The notes under the pieces were generated by a model, which did no database searches, was not told the DNA's origin, and saw only the letters and a list, made by a program, of their open reading frames with translations. Position numbers and translations under genes: made by a program. Positions 50,670-59,689 of a stretch of 64,000 nt of DNA are shown piece after piece; the stretch's first letter is position 1; each line of letters opens with the position of its first letter. The stretch is taken from contig QCNS01000002.1 in NCBI GenBank assembly GCA_003210055.1, positions 51,215-115,214 of the forward strand, given 5' to 3'. The stretch is from SAR116 cluster bacterium AG-426-I14. Its GTDB lineage: Bacteria; Pseudomonadota; Alphaproteobacteria; Puniceispirillales; Marisalimonadaceae.

Positions 50670-51605
50670 TCACGGTTTAATAAATAATTCAATATCATGA
50701 ATTTTTTTTATAATTTTTTGTTTGTACAAAAATTGTTGAAATTTTTGGTAAGCATCTAAATCATATGCATTTGGCCTTAGAGAAAACCTTTTGATTGTAT
50801 CCCTATATGCTCTTTTATTTAACTCGTCATTCAATCCATTTCTATATTTTGAAAAATCATTCCAAGTTTTATTTGGATTATTTACAATTTTAATTGTAGC
50901 TTTTTGAATAGCTTGTAAAAATTTTCTAAATTTTATTTCATTTCTATTTTTAATATTAATTATAAATATTAATTCTTCATAATTAGGTACACCTAATTCT
51001 TCTGGATAGAAAGCTTTCCCCGGGTGACCAACGATGTCCATTTGATTAAGCTCAAAGTTTCTAAAAGCACCAATTACAGCATCAACTTTTTTTGAAATTA
51101 AAGAAGGTGATAAAGAGAAATTAATATTGATTAACTCTACATCAGATAAACGTAAACCATATCTTTCAAACATACCTGAGAGTAATGCATCTTCAAATCC
51201 TCCAACTGAAAATCCGATTTTTTTGTTTTTTAAGTCCTTTATTGAATTTATAGGTCCATTTTTTAAAACAACAAGACTGTTAAGAGGTGTACTAACAAGT
51301 GAACCAAGTCTGACTATGGGAAGTGATTGATCTATTTGAAGGTGAAATTGGGGTTGATAAGATATGGCTATATCGATCTTCCCAGCAGCAACCTGCTTAG
51401 GTGGGTCATTAGGATCGGCAGGTTCAATTATTTTAACTTTCAAATTTTCATTTTTAAAATAACCATATTTTTCAGCAATTATAATTGGGGCATGGTCTGG
51501 ATTTATAAACCAGTCAAGACCTAACTTTATTTGATTTTCAGAACTTAAAGAAAAAGAAATAGTAAAAATAAATTTTAATAAAGAAATAAAAAATAAAAAA
51601 TGCAT
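50670..51605 (-). CDS. thiY: ThiY-like (HMP precursor) substrate-binding protein
   Basis: A 311-residue periplasmic binding protein of the NMT1/ThiY type. The N-terminus is a signal peptide (1-22), followed by IKLGLDWFINPDHAPIIIAEKYGYF, the typical THI5/ThiY opening that reads pyrimidine ligand, and IDIAISYQPQFHLQI near residue 80. Known ThiY proteins bind formylaminopyrimidine for thiamine salvage. Its ribosome-binding site is part of the TPP riboswitch, hence thiamine control. Its permease lies upstream of the riboswitch; no ThiZ ATPase is in the window. Confidence 0.88.
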   Translation of the reverse strand: MHFLFFISLLKFIFTISFSLSSENQIKLGLDWFINPDHAPIIIAEKYGYFKNENLKVKIIEPADPNDPPKQVAAGKIDIAISYQPQFHLQIDQSLPIVRLGSLVSTPLNSLVVLKNGPINSIKDLKNKKIGFSVGGFEDALLSGMFERYGLRLSDVELININFSLSPSLISKKVDAVIGAFRNFELNQMDIVGHPGKAFYPEELGVPNYEELIFIINIKNRNEIKFRKFLQAIQKATIKIVNNPNKTWNDFSKYRNGLNDELNKRAYRDTIKRFSLRPNAYDLDAYQKFQQFLYKQKIIKKIHDIELFIKP

Positions 51606-51682
51606 AAACTCCCTCCGCTAGCATTATCTAGATCAGGTTTATAGAGTATTTCTCAGCTGTATACAGCACCCCCGTTGAAACC
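51606..51682 (-). promoter_or_regulatory. TPP riboswitch (THI box)
   Basis: On the minus strand the aptamer reads GGGGGTGCT, GCTGAGA, then ACCTGATCTAGATAATGC and AGCGGAGGGAG, all the conserved THI-box elements. The last GGAGGGAG is also the Shine-Dalgarno of thiY, four to five bases before its ATG, so TPP binding would block translation directly. Confidence 0.96.
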
Positions 51683-51710
51683 ATTCTATATTGAGAAATT
51701 TTAATGTAAA
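51683..51710 (-). promoter_or_regulatory. Candidate promoter for the TPP-riboswitch transcript
   Basis: On the minus strand TTTACA (51705-51710) and TAGAAT (51683-51688) are separated by 16 bp and end just before the riboswitch. This would start the transcript at the 5' side of the aptamer, separately from the ThiX-like gene upstream. Confidence 0.4.
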
Positions 51711-51767
51711 CGAAATTATTAATAATTAAATTTTAAAATTTTTAATTTTGATAAGATCTTTGTAATT

Positions 51768-52496
51768 TTATTTTTCCCACCAAATTGATTTTTTTAAAAT
51801 TTTATCGATTAAAAAATATAAAGATATTGTTAAAATTATTAAAATAAATAATGCGGCAAACATATTATCTATTTGCAATCTTGCATTACTATATATCATG
51901 TATGAACCTAAACCTCTGCTTCCACCAATCCATTCTCCAACAACGGCTCCTATTGGAGCAAAACATGCACCTACTCTAATGCCAGAAAATAATCCGGGAA
52001 GGGCATTAGGTAACTTTATAAAGAAAAAAATATGAAATTTATTTAAACCTAATGTTTGACCAGCATGTAAGTATTCTTTTGGGATTTTATTGAGTGCATC
52101 TGAAAAATTGGACGCTATTGGAAAAAATACTATCAATGTTCCAATAACTATTTTACTAGTTATACCGTATCCAAACCACAAAACTAACACTGGTGCAAGG
52201 GCGAATACGGGTATTGCCTGACTGGCAAGTAATATTGGCATCAGCCATCTTTTTAGTATAATAGAAAAAGAAATTAAAATTGCAAAAATACTACCAATGA
52301 TTATTCCAATTATAAGTGATATAATAATTTCTAATAGTGTAATAAAAGTATGACCTAAGATTTCTAAATGATTTTTATACAGAGAAATAGCTACTAATTC
52401 AGGAGATGGTAAAATAAAAGAAGGTAAATCAAAAAATAAACAAATCAGATGCCATAAAGTGATAGTAACGATGAATGTAATTAAAATTCTAGTCAT
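51768..52496 (-). CDS. thiX: ABC transporter permease, ThiX-like
   Basis: A 242-residue inner-membrane permease with about six helices. LGHTFITLLEIIISLIIGIIIG starts the transmembrane domain, and the ATPase-contact EAA loop is EYLHAGQTLGLNKFHIFFFIKLPNALPG near residue 137. It belongs to the SsuC/TauC/ThiX branch. The thiY-like gene lies downstream but beyond the riboswitch. The partner ATPase is elsewhere. Thiamine-precursor import is inferred from context. Confidence 0.8.
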   Translation of the reverse strand: MTRILITFIVTITLWHLICLFFDLPSFILPSPELVAISLYKNHLEILGHTFITLLEIIISLIIGIIIGSIFAILISFSIILKRWLMPILLASQAIPVFALAPVLVLWFGYGITSKIVIGTLIVFFPIASNFSDALNKIPKEYLHAGQTLGLNKFHIFFFIKLPNALPGLFSGIRVGACFAPIGAVVGEWIGGSRGLGSYMIYSNARLQIDNMFAALFILIILTISLYFLIDKILKKSIWWEK

Positions 52497-52517
52497 AATA
52501 TTTAATCATATAATAAA

Positions 52518-53642
52518 ATGAAAAACTTTGTATTTTCCAGCAAAATATTTAAAGGATCAAAATATGGAGAAGGACATCCATTAAATATAGATAGGGTTTG
52601 GCCAAGTTTAGAGTTATTAAAAATAATGAATTGGGTTTCATATGACGAGATTGTTTTTAATGAGCCAGCATCTATAAATGAGTTGTCATTATTCCATGAT
52701 TTAGATTATTTAAAAACTCTAAAAAAAGCGGAGAGACTTCAGTTTTTAGAATCAGACGAAAAAAAAAAATTTAATATAGGTGTAGGTGTTAATCCAATTT
52801 TTAAAGAAGTATTTTCAAGGCCAGCAGCTGCAGCAAACTCATCTATGAGAGCCATTGAGTATTTAGCCAAAAATAAGGCCAAAAAAATATTAAATTTTTC
52901 TGGAGGGACTCATCATGGAAGAAAATCTTATGCATCAGGGTTTTGTTTTTTAAATGATTGTATTTTATCAATACTGAAAGCTAAACAATTAGGATTTAAA
53001 AAAATTTTATATATAGATATCGATGCTCACCATTGTGACGCTGTACAAGATAATTTTAAAAACGAAAATGATATCCAAATAATTTCTATTCATGAAAAAA
53101 ATAAATGGCCTCGTACAGGAAATCTTGAAGATTGTAAAATTTCAAATATAGTTAATTTACCCGTACCAGAATATTTTAATGACTCAGAGATAATTTTTCT
53201 TATGGATAATATTGTTATTCCATACTCTATTAGATTTGAACCTGATATTACTATTATTCAAGCCGGGACCGACTGTTTAAAAGATGATCCTCAATCTAAA
53301 ATGATTTTGACTAACTCATCTTATTGGTTATCAATTTCAAAACTAAAAGATTTATCTATCAAAACACTGATACTTGGTGGTGGTGGATATAATCCTTATA
53401 TAACTGCTAAGGCATGGGCAGGAAACTGGTTGGTTATTAACTCTAATGAAGATGTATTAAAAAAGAATTTAAATAATGAATGTAAAAAACTTCTTAGCTC
53501 ATTAAAATGGAATAATTTTAGAGTAAGAAATGGTGTTCCTCATAAATGGTTAGATAAGTGGTCAGATGGATTTAAAAAAGAACATGTTAGAACTGAAATT
53601 AAAGAACTGGCAAATGAAGTTAAAAAAATTAAAAATTTGTAA
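52518..53642 (+). CDS. Histone-deacetylase-like (AcuC/class II type) amidohydrolase
   Basis: A 374-residue Zn-dependent deacetylase. GGTHHGRKSYASGFCFLND near residue 128 holds the catalytic His pair; the metal motif is DIDAHHCDAVQ near 173 (canonical Asp-x-Asp-x-His-His-Gly-Asp-Gly, here Cys and Ala replace the Gly residues); QAGTDCLKDDPQ near 250 supplies the last Asp; LGGGGYNP near 290 the active-site loop. Bacterial relatives remove acetyl groups from polyamines or proteins. It overlaps the DUF192 gene by 29 bp. Substrate unknown. Confidence 0.85.
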   Translation: MKNFVFSSKIFKGSKYGEGHPLNIDRVWPSLELLKIMNWVSYDEIVFNEPASINELSLFHDLDYLKTLKKAERLQFLESDEKKKFNIGVGVNPIFKEVFSRPAAAANSSMRAIEYLAKNKAKKILNFSGGTHHGRKSYASGFCFLNDCILSILKAKQLGFKKILYIDIDAHHCDAVQDNFKNENDIQIISIHEKNKWPRTGNLEDCKISNIVNLPVPEYFNDSEIIFLMDNIVIPYSIRFEPDITIIQAGTDCLKDDPQSKMILTNSSYWLSISKLKDLSIKTLILGGGGYNPYITAKAWAGNWLVINSNEDVLKKNLNNECKKLLSSLKWNNFRVRNGVPHKWLDKWSDGFKKEHVRTEIKELANEVKKIKNL

Positions 53643-54093
53643 AATTATTTTATTTTGTTCATTAATCATAATATCAATGTATCCATTAAATTCTTTTTCA
53701 TGTAGTTTTAATATTCTACCAAAAAAAAATTTAATTATATTGAATAGTAATACTAGTGAGAAGAGTTATTTTCTCGTTGAAATAGCAAAAACTGATGAGC
53801 AAAAACAAAAGGGACTTCAATGTAGAATTAGTTTGAAGAAAAATGAAGGAATGTTGTTTGTTTGGAATTTTGAGGATTATCGAACATTTTGGATGAAAAA
53901 CACCAGAATTTCATTAGATTTAATTTTTATAAATAAAAAATATGAAATAGTTGATGTTTTTTACAATGCAGAACCTTATAAATTAAATGCAATTAATAGT
54001 AAAAAAAAAGCTAAATATGTTCTTGAATTAAATTCTGGAGTTTTTAAAAGTTTATTTCTTAATTTAGGTGATAAAATTTTATTAAAAAAATGA
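53614..54093 (+). CDS. Exported DUF192 protein
   Basis: A 159-residue protein. The longer in-frame start (53566) is rejected because the ATG at 53614 directly opens a signal peptide ([20 protein letters not shown]). The DUF192 core follows: [45 protein letters not shown], the conserved Trp-Met-Lys-Asn-Thr, and VLELNSGVF. Function of the family is unknown; it is periplasmic. Start overlaps the deacetylase end by 29 bp. Confidence 0.9.
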   Translation: MKLKKLKICKIILFCSLIIISMYPLNSFSCSFNILPKKNLIILNSNTSEKSYFLVEIAKTDEQKQKGLQCRISLKKNEGMLFVWNFEDYRTFWMKNTRISLDLIFINKKYEIVDVFYNAEPYKLNAINSKKKAKYVLELNSGVFKSLFLNLGDKILLKK

Positions 54094-54138
54094 AAAAATT
54101 GTTTAAAATTATTTAAATTTAAATTAAAAGAAGTATAT

Positions 54139-54215
<77 letters not shown>

Positions 54216-54298
54216 ACAAGCATTTCCTAATATTTTAATTGAAAACCATTATAAATATGATATTAGATTACATGTAAATTTGTAAATGGAGAAACTAA

Positions 54299-54646
54299 AT
54301 GAACAATTTTAAGTTAATTCAGAATATTTTTTTAATACTATTATTTACATTTGTTTTGTCAAATTGTGCATCAAGACCTTCAAGCATTGCTGCTTCATAT
54401 GTATCTCATGAAAAATATATGGATTATTCCTGTGTTCAATTGGCGACTAAAATGAGTGACGCTCAAGGTGAGTTGCAAAAATATTCTGATTTACAAAATT
54501 CAAAAGCGAACATGGACGCAGCTTCAGTGTTCTTTGTTTTAATTCCTGCCAGTTCACTTACAGGTGACCATAAGGCAGATGTGGCAAAGTTTAAAGGTGA
54601 GATAGAGGCAATTAATACAGCCCAAACAAAGTTGAAATGTAAATAA
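54299..54646 (+). CDS. Putative lipoprotein, 115 residues
   Basis: Hydrophobic signal (about 8-21) ending in VLSNCASRPSS; Cys23-24 region fits a lipobox although Asn at the position before Cys is uncommon. The mature part is mostly helical (EKYMDYSCVQLATKMSD and EGKIEAINTAQTKLKCK-like end with a second and third Cys), as in small envelope lipoproteins. ATG after GGAGAAA. Its stop abuts the TTG start of the caspase gene. Partner role inferred. Confidence 0.65.
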   Translation: MNNFKLIQNIFLILLFTFVLSNCASRPSSIAASYVSHEKYMDYSCVQLATKMSDAQGELQKYSDLQNSKANMDAASVFFVLIPASSLTGDHKADVAKFKGEIEAINTAQTKLKCK

Positions 54647-56110
54647 TTGTATTTCAAATTTTTATTATTTTTATTTTTTCTTTTTATCACATCCAATAGC
54701 AACTCGTCTGAGATTGGCATGTCAGACAAAAAAATATGCTCATTAGCAACTACAAAATCTGGAACTTTTGGAAGAACTTGGGTTGCGATTGATGGTCTTA
54801 ATGGCAAGTATGTAAAAGAAGCATTTTTAAGAGGTTTATTTTGTAATACATATAGTAAAATTTCTGACAACAATATTTGTGAAATGTTTTTGAATGCAGG
54901 AAAAGATTTAAATGAATTTGAAAAAACTAAATGGTATAGAGAACTTAATCGAAGAAACTTAAAATGTGGAAAAAAAGGTATAAATAACTACTCAAGCGAA
55001 TTCTGGAATAAAAATATAAACTCACACAAAAAAGAAGTTGAAAGAAATATTAAGTCTGACGCAATCAGACCATCTATTAAAATTGATTATCTTTCTACTA
55101 AAAACAAACTTGGTATTGTTAGAGGAATAGTTAAAGATAATATTGGCATAAAAAAAATATCAATAGATAAAGATGATATTTTCTTTGATAAAAATGGTAG
55201 ATTTGAATATTCAACCTTTGTCCCGATAGGAGGATTAGAACTCCAAATAGTAGTTGAAGACTTATCAGGTTTAAAATCAATAAGACAAATTGACTTTAAA
55301 AGAAAGAAAGAGAACTATTCAGCCAAAAATTTTTCAAGGTTAAACCCATTAAAGAAAAAAGTTTATAAAAATCCGAATGCAATAGCTATTTTAATAGGTG
55401 TTGCAAAATATAAGAATACAATCGCAGATGCTATTTATGCTGACAATGACGCCATAACTTTCAAAGACTATGCCTCAGAAATACTTGGAGTCCCTGAAAG
55501 TAGAATTAAAGTCTTAATTAATGAACAGGCAAGTGAACAGGAAATACTATTAGCTGTTAAAGAATGGTTGAGAAGGTTTTCTAAACCAAACAAAAGTGAT
55601 ATTTATATTTTTTTTGCTGGGCATGGTTTAGCTTCTGATGATGGCAAAAATATGTATTTGTTGCCCCATGATGGCACTCCAAAACTTCTAGATGATACTG
55701 CAATAAATCGAAATAGATTATTTGAAGAAATTAAGTTAGCAAAACCTCGTCAAGTGACTGTATTTCTTGACACTTGTTATTCAGGTGAGACAAGAGATAA
55801 AAATTCTTTGATTGAGGGTAGACCAGTTATATTAAAAGCGAGGAAAAAATCATTACCCAGGAATTTTATAGTTTTTTCAGCAGCTTCTAACGAACAGTTA
55901 TCTAATCCTTTGAAAGAGACAAAGCATGGTATGTTTAGTTATTTTTTAATGAAAGGAATGGAAGGAGATGCAGACAAAAATAATGACAAAAAAATAACAA
56001 CAGGAGAATTGTACAATTTTGTTAGAAAAAATGTTGTGCAACAATCAGCTGGTTCTCAAACACCAGAATTACAAGGCAATAAAAATAGTTTTTTAGTCAG
56101 GTTTAATTAG
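54647..56110 (+). CDS. Exported caspase-family (peptidase C14) protein
   Basis: A 487-residue protein with a signal peptide at 1-22 from a TTG start that directly follows the lipoprotein stop. A Cys-rich N-terminal region (about 25-120: several Cys in CSLAT, LFCNTYSK, ICEMF) precedes a beta-sandwich-like segment (about 140-220) and the caspase p20 domain from about 245 (NAIAILIGVAKYKN). Catalytic His326 is in FFAGHGLA and Cys377 in LDTCYSGETR; ASNEQLSNPLKE and GMFSYFLMKGMEGDAD complete the fold. Bacterial caspase homologues (orthocaspases) cleave after basic residues; the target here is unknown. Function in the periplasm is inferred. Confidence 0.88.
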   Translation: MYFKFLLFLFFLFITSNSNSSEIGMSDKKICSLATTKSGTFGRTWVAIDGLNGKYVKEAFLRGLFCNTYSKISDNNICEMFLNAGKDLNEFEKTKWYRELNRRNLKCGKKGINNYSSEFWNKNINSHKKEVERNIKSDAIRPSIKIDYLSTKNKLGIVRGIVKDNIGIKKISIDKDDIFFDKNGRFEYSTFVPIGGLELQIVVEDLSGLKSIRQIDFKRKKENYSAKNFSRLNPLKKKVYKNPNAIAILIGVAKYKNTIADAIYADNDAITFKDYASEILGVPESRIKVLINEQASEQEILLAVKEWLRRFSKPNKSDIYIFFAGHGLASDDGKNMYLLPHDGTPKLLDDTAINRNRLFEEIKLAKPRQVTVFLDTCYSGETRDKNSLIEGRPVILKARKKSLPRNFIVFSAASNEQLSNPLKETKHGMFSYFLMKGMEGDADKNNDKKITTGELYNFVRKNVVQQSAGSQTPELQGNKNSFLVRFN

Positions 56111-56230
56111 TCTTGATACAGTTTTTTTTTTGAATTTGAAAAAATTAACAGACTTAAATTAATTTGTTCTTAACTATATAAAAGAATTAAAATAATGAAT
56201 TTATTAGAATAACTGATGCAAGTCATCATT

Positions 56231-56249
56231 TTATATGATTATCATTATT
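56231..56249. promoter_or_regulatory. Weak Fur-like site upstream of TAXI-TRAP operon
   Basis: The core TGATTATCATTAT matches the reverse Fur consensus; over 19 bases the match is 14. It is 43 bp upstream of the transporter start. Match quality is modest in such AT-rich DNA. Confidence 0.3.
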
Positions 56250-56291
56250 ATTCTCATAATGTATTTTAAATATATAACAAAGGAGGTTAAA

Positions 56292-57224
56292 ATGAACATA
56301 TTTAAAACAATTATATCATCTTTTCTTATAATATTTTATTTGATGATAAATCATGTAAATGCAGAGGAGCTTAGGATAGGAACAGCTAGTCAAGGTGGTG
56401 CTTTTTATCCTGTTGGTCAGGCAATTTCTACATTAGTAAATAAACATGCTAAAGGTCTTACAATGGTTCCTGTTGTAACAGGTGGATCAGTTCAAAATCC
56501 AAAATTAGTTAATAAGAAAGAAGTAGATATCGCAATTACAAATAATAATCTTGCAGTTTTAGCTAATAAAGGAGCTGCAATGTATAAAAAATCTGGAAAA
56601 ATGAATTTAAGAGCTATAGGTGCTTTGCATTTTTCAGTTCTACATATGATGACTTTAGAGAATTCATCAATTAATACTATTAACGATTTAAAAGGAAAAA
56701 GAATAGCAATTGGTCCAGCAGGTGGGGGAACTATCCCTTTTACAAAACAGATATTAGGCTTGCATGGATTAACTATAAAAGATATTAAACCCGTCTTTTT
56801 ATCATACGCAGATGGTTTTTCTCAGTTAGCAGATGGAAATGTTGATGCCGCTTTTGCTTTATCTGGCTACCCAGCAGGAGCAGTTGTTCAAGCGCAGGTT
56901 AATAAAAAACTAAAGTTTATAAAATTAGCCTCTGGAAAGATGGAACAAGGGTTAAACAAATACAAAAATTATAATAAAGTCGTTATACCTAAGTCAGCCT
57001 ACAAAACTGATGAAGATGGAATTGTTTTTGGCGTTAATAACATGTTAGTGACGAATTGGGAAATGGATGCTGTAAAAATTTACAAAATTACAAAAGCAAT
57101 ATATGGCAATATGGAAGAATTCAGGAAAATTAATGCTTATGCTAAGCAGATAAATGTCCAAAATTCGCTAAAACTCAGAATTCCTCTACATGCTGGAGCA
57201 GCTAAATTTTTTAGCGAGAAGTAA
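56292..57224 (+). CDS. TAXI-family TRAP solute-binding protein
   Basis: A 310-residue periplasmic binding protein for a TRAP transporter. Although an upstream in-frame start exists, AAAGGAGG seven bases before the ATG at 56292 and the signal peptide right after it fix the start. RIGTASQGGAFYPVGQAISTLVNK is the TAXI signature, VTGGSVQNPKLVNKKEVDIAIT follows, then KRIAIGPAGGGTIPFTKQIL. Binds organic anions such as glutamate-like or dicarboxylic acids in characterised cases. Precedes its fused permease by 23 bp. Confidence 0.92.
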   Translation: MNIFKTIISSFLIIFYLMINHVNAEELRIGTASQGGAFYPVGQAISTLVNKHAKGLTMVPVVTGGSVQNPKLVNKKEVDIAITNNNLAVLANKGAAMYKKSGKMNLRAIGALHFSVLHMMTLENSSINTINDLKGKRIAIGPAGGGTIPFTKQILGLHGLTIKDIKPVFLSYADGFSQLADGNVDAAFALSGYPAGAVVQAQVNKKLKFIKLASGKMEQGLNKYKNYNKVVIPKSAYKTDEDGIVFGVNNMLVTNWEMDAVKIYKITKAIYGNMEEFRKINAYAKQINVQNSLKLRIPLHAGAAKFFSEK

Positions 57225-57247
57225 TAGATTATTTTTTTTACTATTAA

Positions 57248-59116
57248 ATGTTAAAAAAAATTAATTTAATAAAATCTTTTTTAATAATATGGATTGCGTT
57301 TATATTAGGCGCAGTCCATTTGTTAAATGTATCTGGAGTTTTTGTTTTATCAACTCCTGATATAAGAATTTTTCATTTGATGTTAATGCTCTCAATTTTG
57401 TTTTTGAGCAAACCGACATTTGAGAAAATTCAAAATAATATTTTAGATAATGTTTTTAGTTTTTTTATTGTAGCTATATGTTTTTTATCTGGATTACACA
57501 TGATTTTTTCTTGGGAAGAAATTGCTATGAGTGGGGGTGATACCTCCGATATAGATATACTTGCAGGTATTGTAATTTTGTTTTTGATTTTAGAAGCAAC
57601 AAGGAGAGGAATAGGTTTATTGCTCTCAATAATTTGTCTTATCTTTTTTACTTACCCATTTTACAGCCAATTTTTAGGTGGTGTGTTTTACAGTAAAGGT
57701 TATACGCTTGAGAGAATGGCTGAATTTTTGACAACAACCAGTCAAGGTGTATATGGTATACCCCTTGGTGTTTCAGCATCTTATATAATACTTTTTTCAA
57801 TTTATGGTTCTTTTTTGAGTCAATTTGGAGCTGGAGAGTTTTTTTTTAAACTTGCAATGAGAATAACTAAAAATATGCATGCTGCTAGTGCTAAGACAGC
57901 AGTCATTTTTAGTACCTTACTTGGAATGATTTCTGGTTCAGCAGCAGGTAATGTTGCAGTTACTGGTACTTTAACAATCCCTATGATGAAAAAGGAGGGT
58001 TATAAAAATCATCAAGCTGGTGCAATTGAGGCAGTAGTATCTACAGGGGGACAAATAATGCCCCCCGTAATGGGTGCGGCTGCATTTATTATGGCTGAAA
58101 TAATTGGCAAGCCATATACAGAAGTTATGAAAGCAGGTTTATTTCCTGCGCTTCTGTTTTTTATCTCCACATTTTTTGTGGTCCATTTTCAAGCTAAGAA
58201 AAATAAATTAAAGCCAAAAAAATATAAAGATGATGGTGAAAACTTTTTTAAGATCATATTAAATGGTTTACAATTTATTATCCCATTTATTTCATTAATA
58301 ATAATGATGTTATACGGGTATTCTCCCTTTAAGGCTTCTTTTTATTCCATCATTATTCTTTTAATTTTAAATATTCTTTGGAATAAAAAAATTTCACTTA
58401 AGTTTTTAACTAATAGCCATAAAGCTATAGTAGATGGAACAAAGAATATAGTACCAATCGCAATAGCTTGTGCAGCGGCAGGAATAATAGCTGGAACTCT
58501 GGGAATAACAGGTTTAGGGTCAAAAATTTCAGCACTTATTTTGACTTGGTCCTTTGGTATACCTATTTTAGCCTTGCTAATGACTATGATTGTAGCAATT
58601 ATTCTTGGAATGGGTTTACCCACTACAGCAGCGTATCTTATCTTGGCCACTGTTGTTGCTCCAGCTTTATCTGAAATAGGTGTTCCTATGCTTACTGCTC
58701 ACATGTTTGTATTCTTTTTTGGATGTGTTTCAACTATAACGCCTCCAGTTGCATTGGCAGCTTATGTAGCTGCAGGAATTGCTAAAGCTAATATTAACAA
58801 AGTCGGCTGGACAGCCTTTTCCTATGGAATAACTTGTTATATTTTGCCATTCATATTTTTTTATAGTCCAGCATTATTGTTAAATGATTCATACTTTATA
58901 ATTTTTACAAGTTTAGTTAGCTCTTTATGCGGAGTGTTTTGTATTTCATTATTTGTAATTGGTTTTTTTAAAACAAAACTTGATATATTTTTTCGGATCT
59001 TTTTAGGTGTTGCAGGAATATTTTTATTACTACAAGGTTATATTACTGATATTTTAGGTGCAATAATCTTATTATTATTTTTAATCTTTCAGTATAAAAT
59101 AAATAAAACTAGATAA
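57248..59116 (+). CDS. TRAP transporter fused permease (TAXI type)
   Basis: A 622-residue, multi-helix inner-membrane protein that fuses the small (4-helix) and large (12-helix) TRAP subunits. IFSTLLGMISGSAAGNVAVTGTLTIPMMKKEGY near residue 220 and GGQIMPPVMGAAAFIMAE near 270 are the substrate-pathway motifs, and MGLPTTAAYLILATVVAPALSEIGVP near 457 the second repeat counterpart. Imports the ligand captured by the TAXI protein, driven by sodium. Followed at 14 bp by a cupin gene. Confidence 0.93.
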   Translation: MLKKINLIKSFLIIWIAFILGAVHLLNVSGVFVLSTPDIRIFHLMLMLSILFLSKPTFEKIQNNILDNVFSFFIVAICFLSGLHMIFSWEEIAMSGGDTSDIDILAGIVILFLILEATRRGIGLLLSIICLIFFTYPFYSQFLGGVFYSKGYTLERMAEFLTTTSQGVYGIPLGVSASYIILFSIYGSFLSQFGAGEFFFKLAMRITKNMHAASAKTAVIFSTLLGMISGSAAGNVAVTGTLTIPMMKKEGYKNHQAGAIEAVVSTGGQIMPPVMGAAAFIMAEIIGKPYTEVMKAGLFPALLFFISTFFVVHFQAKKNKLKPKKYKDDGENFFKIILNGLQFIIPFISLIIMMLYGYSPFKASFYSIIILLILNILWNKKISLKFLTNSHKAIVDGTKNIVPIAIACAAAGIIAGTLGITGLGSKISALILTWSFGIPILALLMTMIVAIILGMGLPTTAAYLILATVVAPALSEIGVPMLTAHMFVFFFGCVSTITPPVALAAYVAAGIAKANINKVGWTAFSYGITCYILPFIFFYSPALLLNDSYFIIFTSLVSSLCGVFCISLFVIGFFKTKLDIFFRIFLGVAGIFLLLQGYITDILGAIILLLFLIFQYKINKTR

Positions 59117-59130
59117 ACAATGGAGAAATT

Positions 59131-59667
59131 ATGGCTCACAAAATAAGACGAGTTATCACTGGTCACGACAAGGATGGAAAAGCTATATGTGTTTCTGATG
59201 AAATGGCAACTGAAATCTTGCAAAGAGATACTAGACCAGGTGTAACTTTAACAAACTTTTGGCAATCTAAGACATCGCCAACTGAATACGATGGTCCTGA
59301 AGAAACACTCGGCGGACCTTTTATTTTGCATCCCCCTAAAAATGGTTCAATTTTTAGAATGGTAGAGTTTGAACCAGAAGATCCAGAAGTATTAAAAAAT
59401 CTAGATGGTAAAGAGGCTTTTAGTGCAATGGGTGCTTCTCACGCTATAGTTGAAAATGCTAGACATCCTTTTATGCATCGTACAGACTCTGTCGATTATG
59501 CTGTTATTGTCAAAGGACAAATTACAATGTTGTTAGACGATAGTGAAGTTGAATTAAATCAAGGAGATGTTGTGGTTCAAAGAGGTACAAACCATGCATG
59601 GTCTAATAGAAGCAATGAAACATGTTTGATAGCGTTTGTACTTGTTGACGCAGTATCAAAATTATAA
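59131..59667 (+). CDS. Cupin-domain protein
   Basis: A 178-residue single-cupin protein. Metal-binding motif region is DSVDYAVIVKGQITMLLDDSEVELNQGDVVVQRGTNHAWSNRS (from about residue 120), shown here in pieces: YAVIVKGQ, LNQGDVVVQRGTNHAW. The first His pair of typical cupins is replaced by a Tyr/Val stretch, so metal binding may be reduced. It is in the TRAP operon. Similar proteins are annotated as small-molecule dioxygenase-like or regulators; role unknown. Confidence 0.8.
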   Translation: MAHKIRRVITGHDKDGKAICVSDEMATEILQRDTRPGVTLTNFWQSKTSPTEYDGPEETLGGPFILHPPKNGSIFRMVEFEPEDPEVLKNLDGKEAFSAMGASHAIVENARHPFMHRTDSVDYAVIVKGQITMLLDDSEVELNQGDVVVQRGTNHAWSNRSNETCLIAFVLVDAVSKL

Positions 59668-59689
59668 GTTTTGTTTATGAGTAATTAAC

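Noticed and set aside
56235..56291. Longer start of the TAXI protein
   Set aside because: The upstream codons form no signal peptide; the ATG at 56292 has AAAGGAGG and a standard leader.
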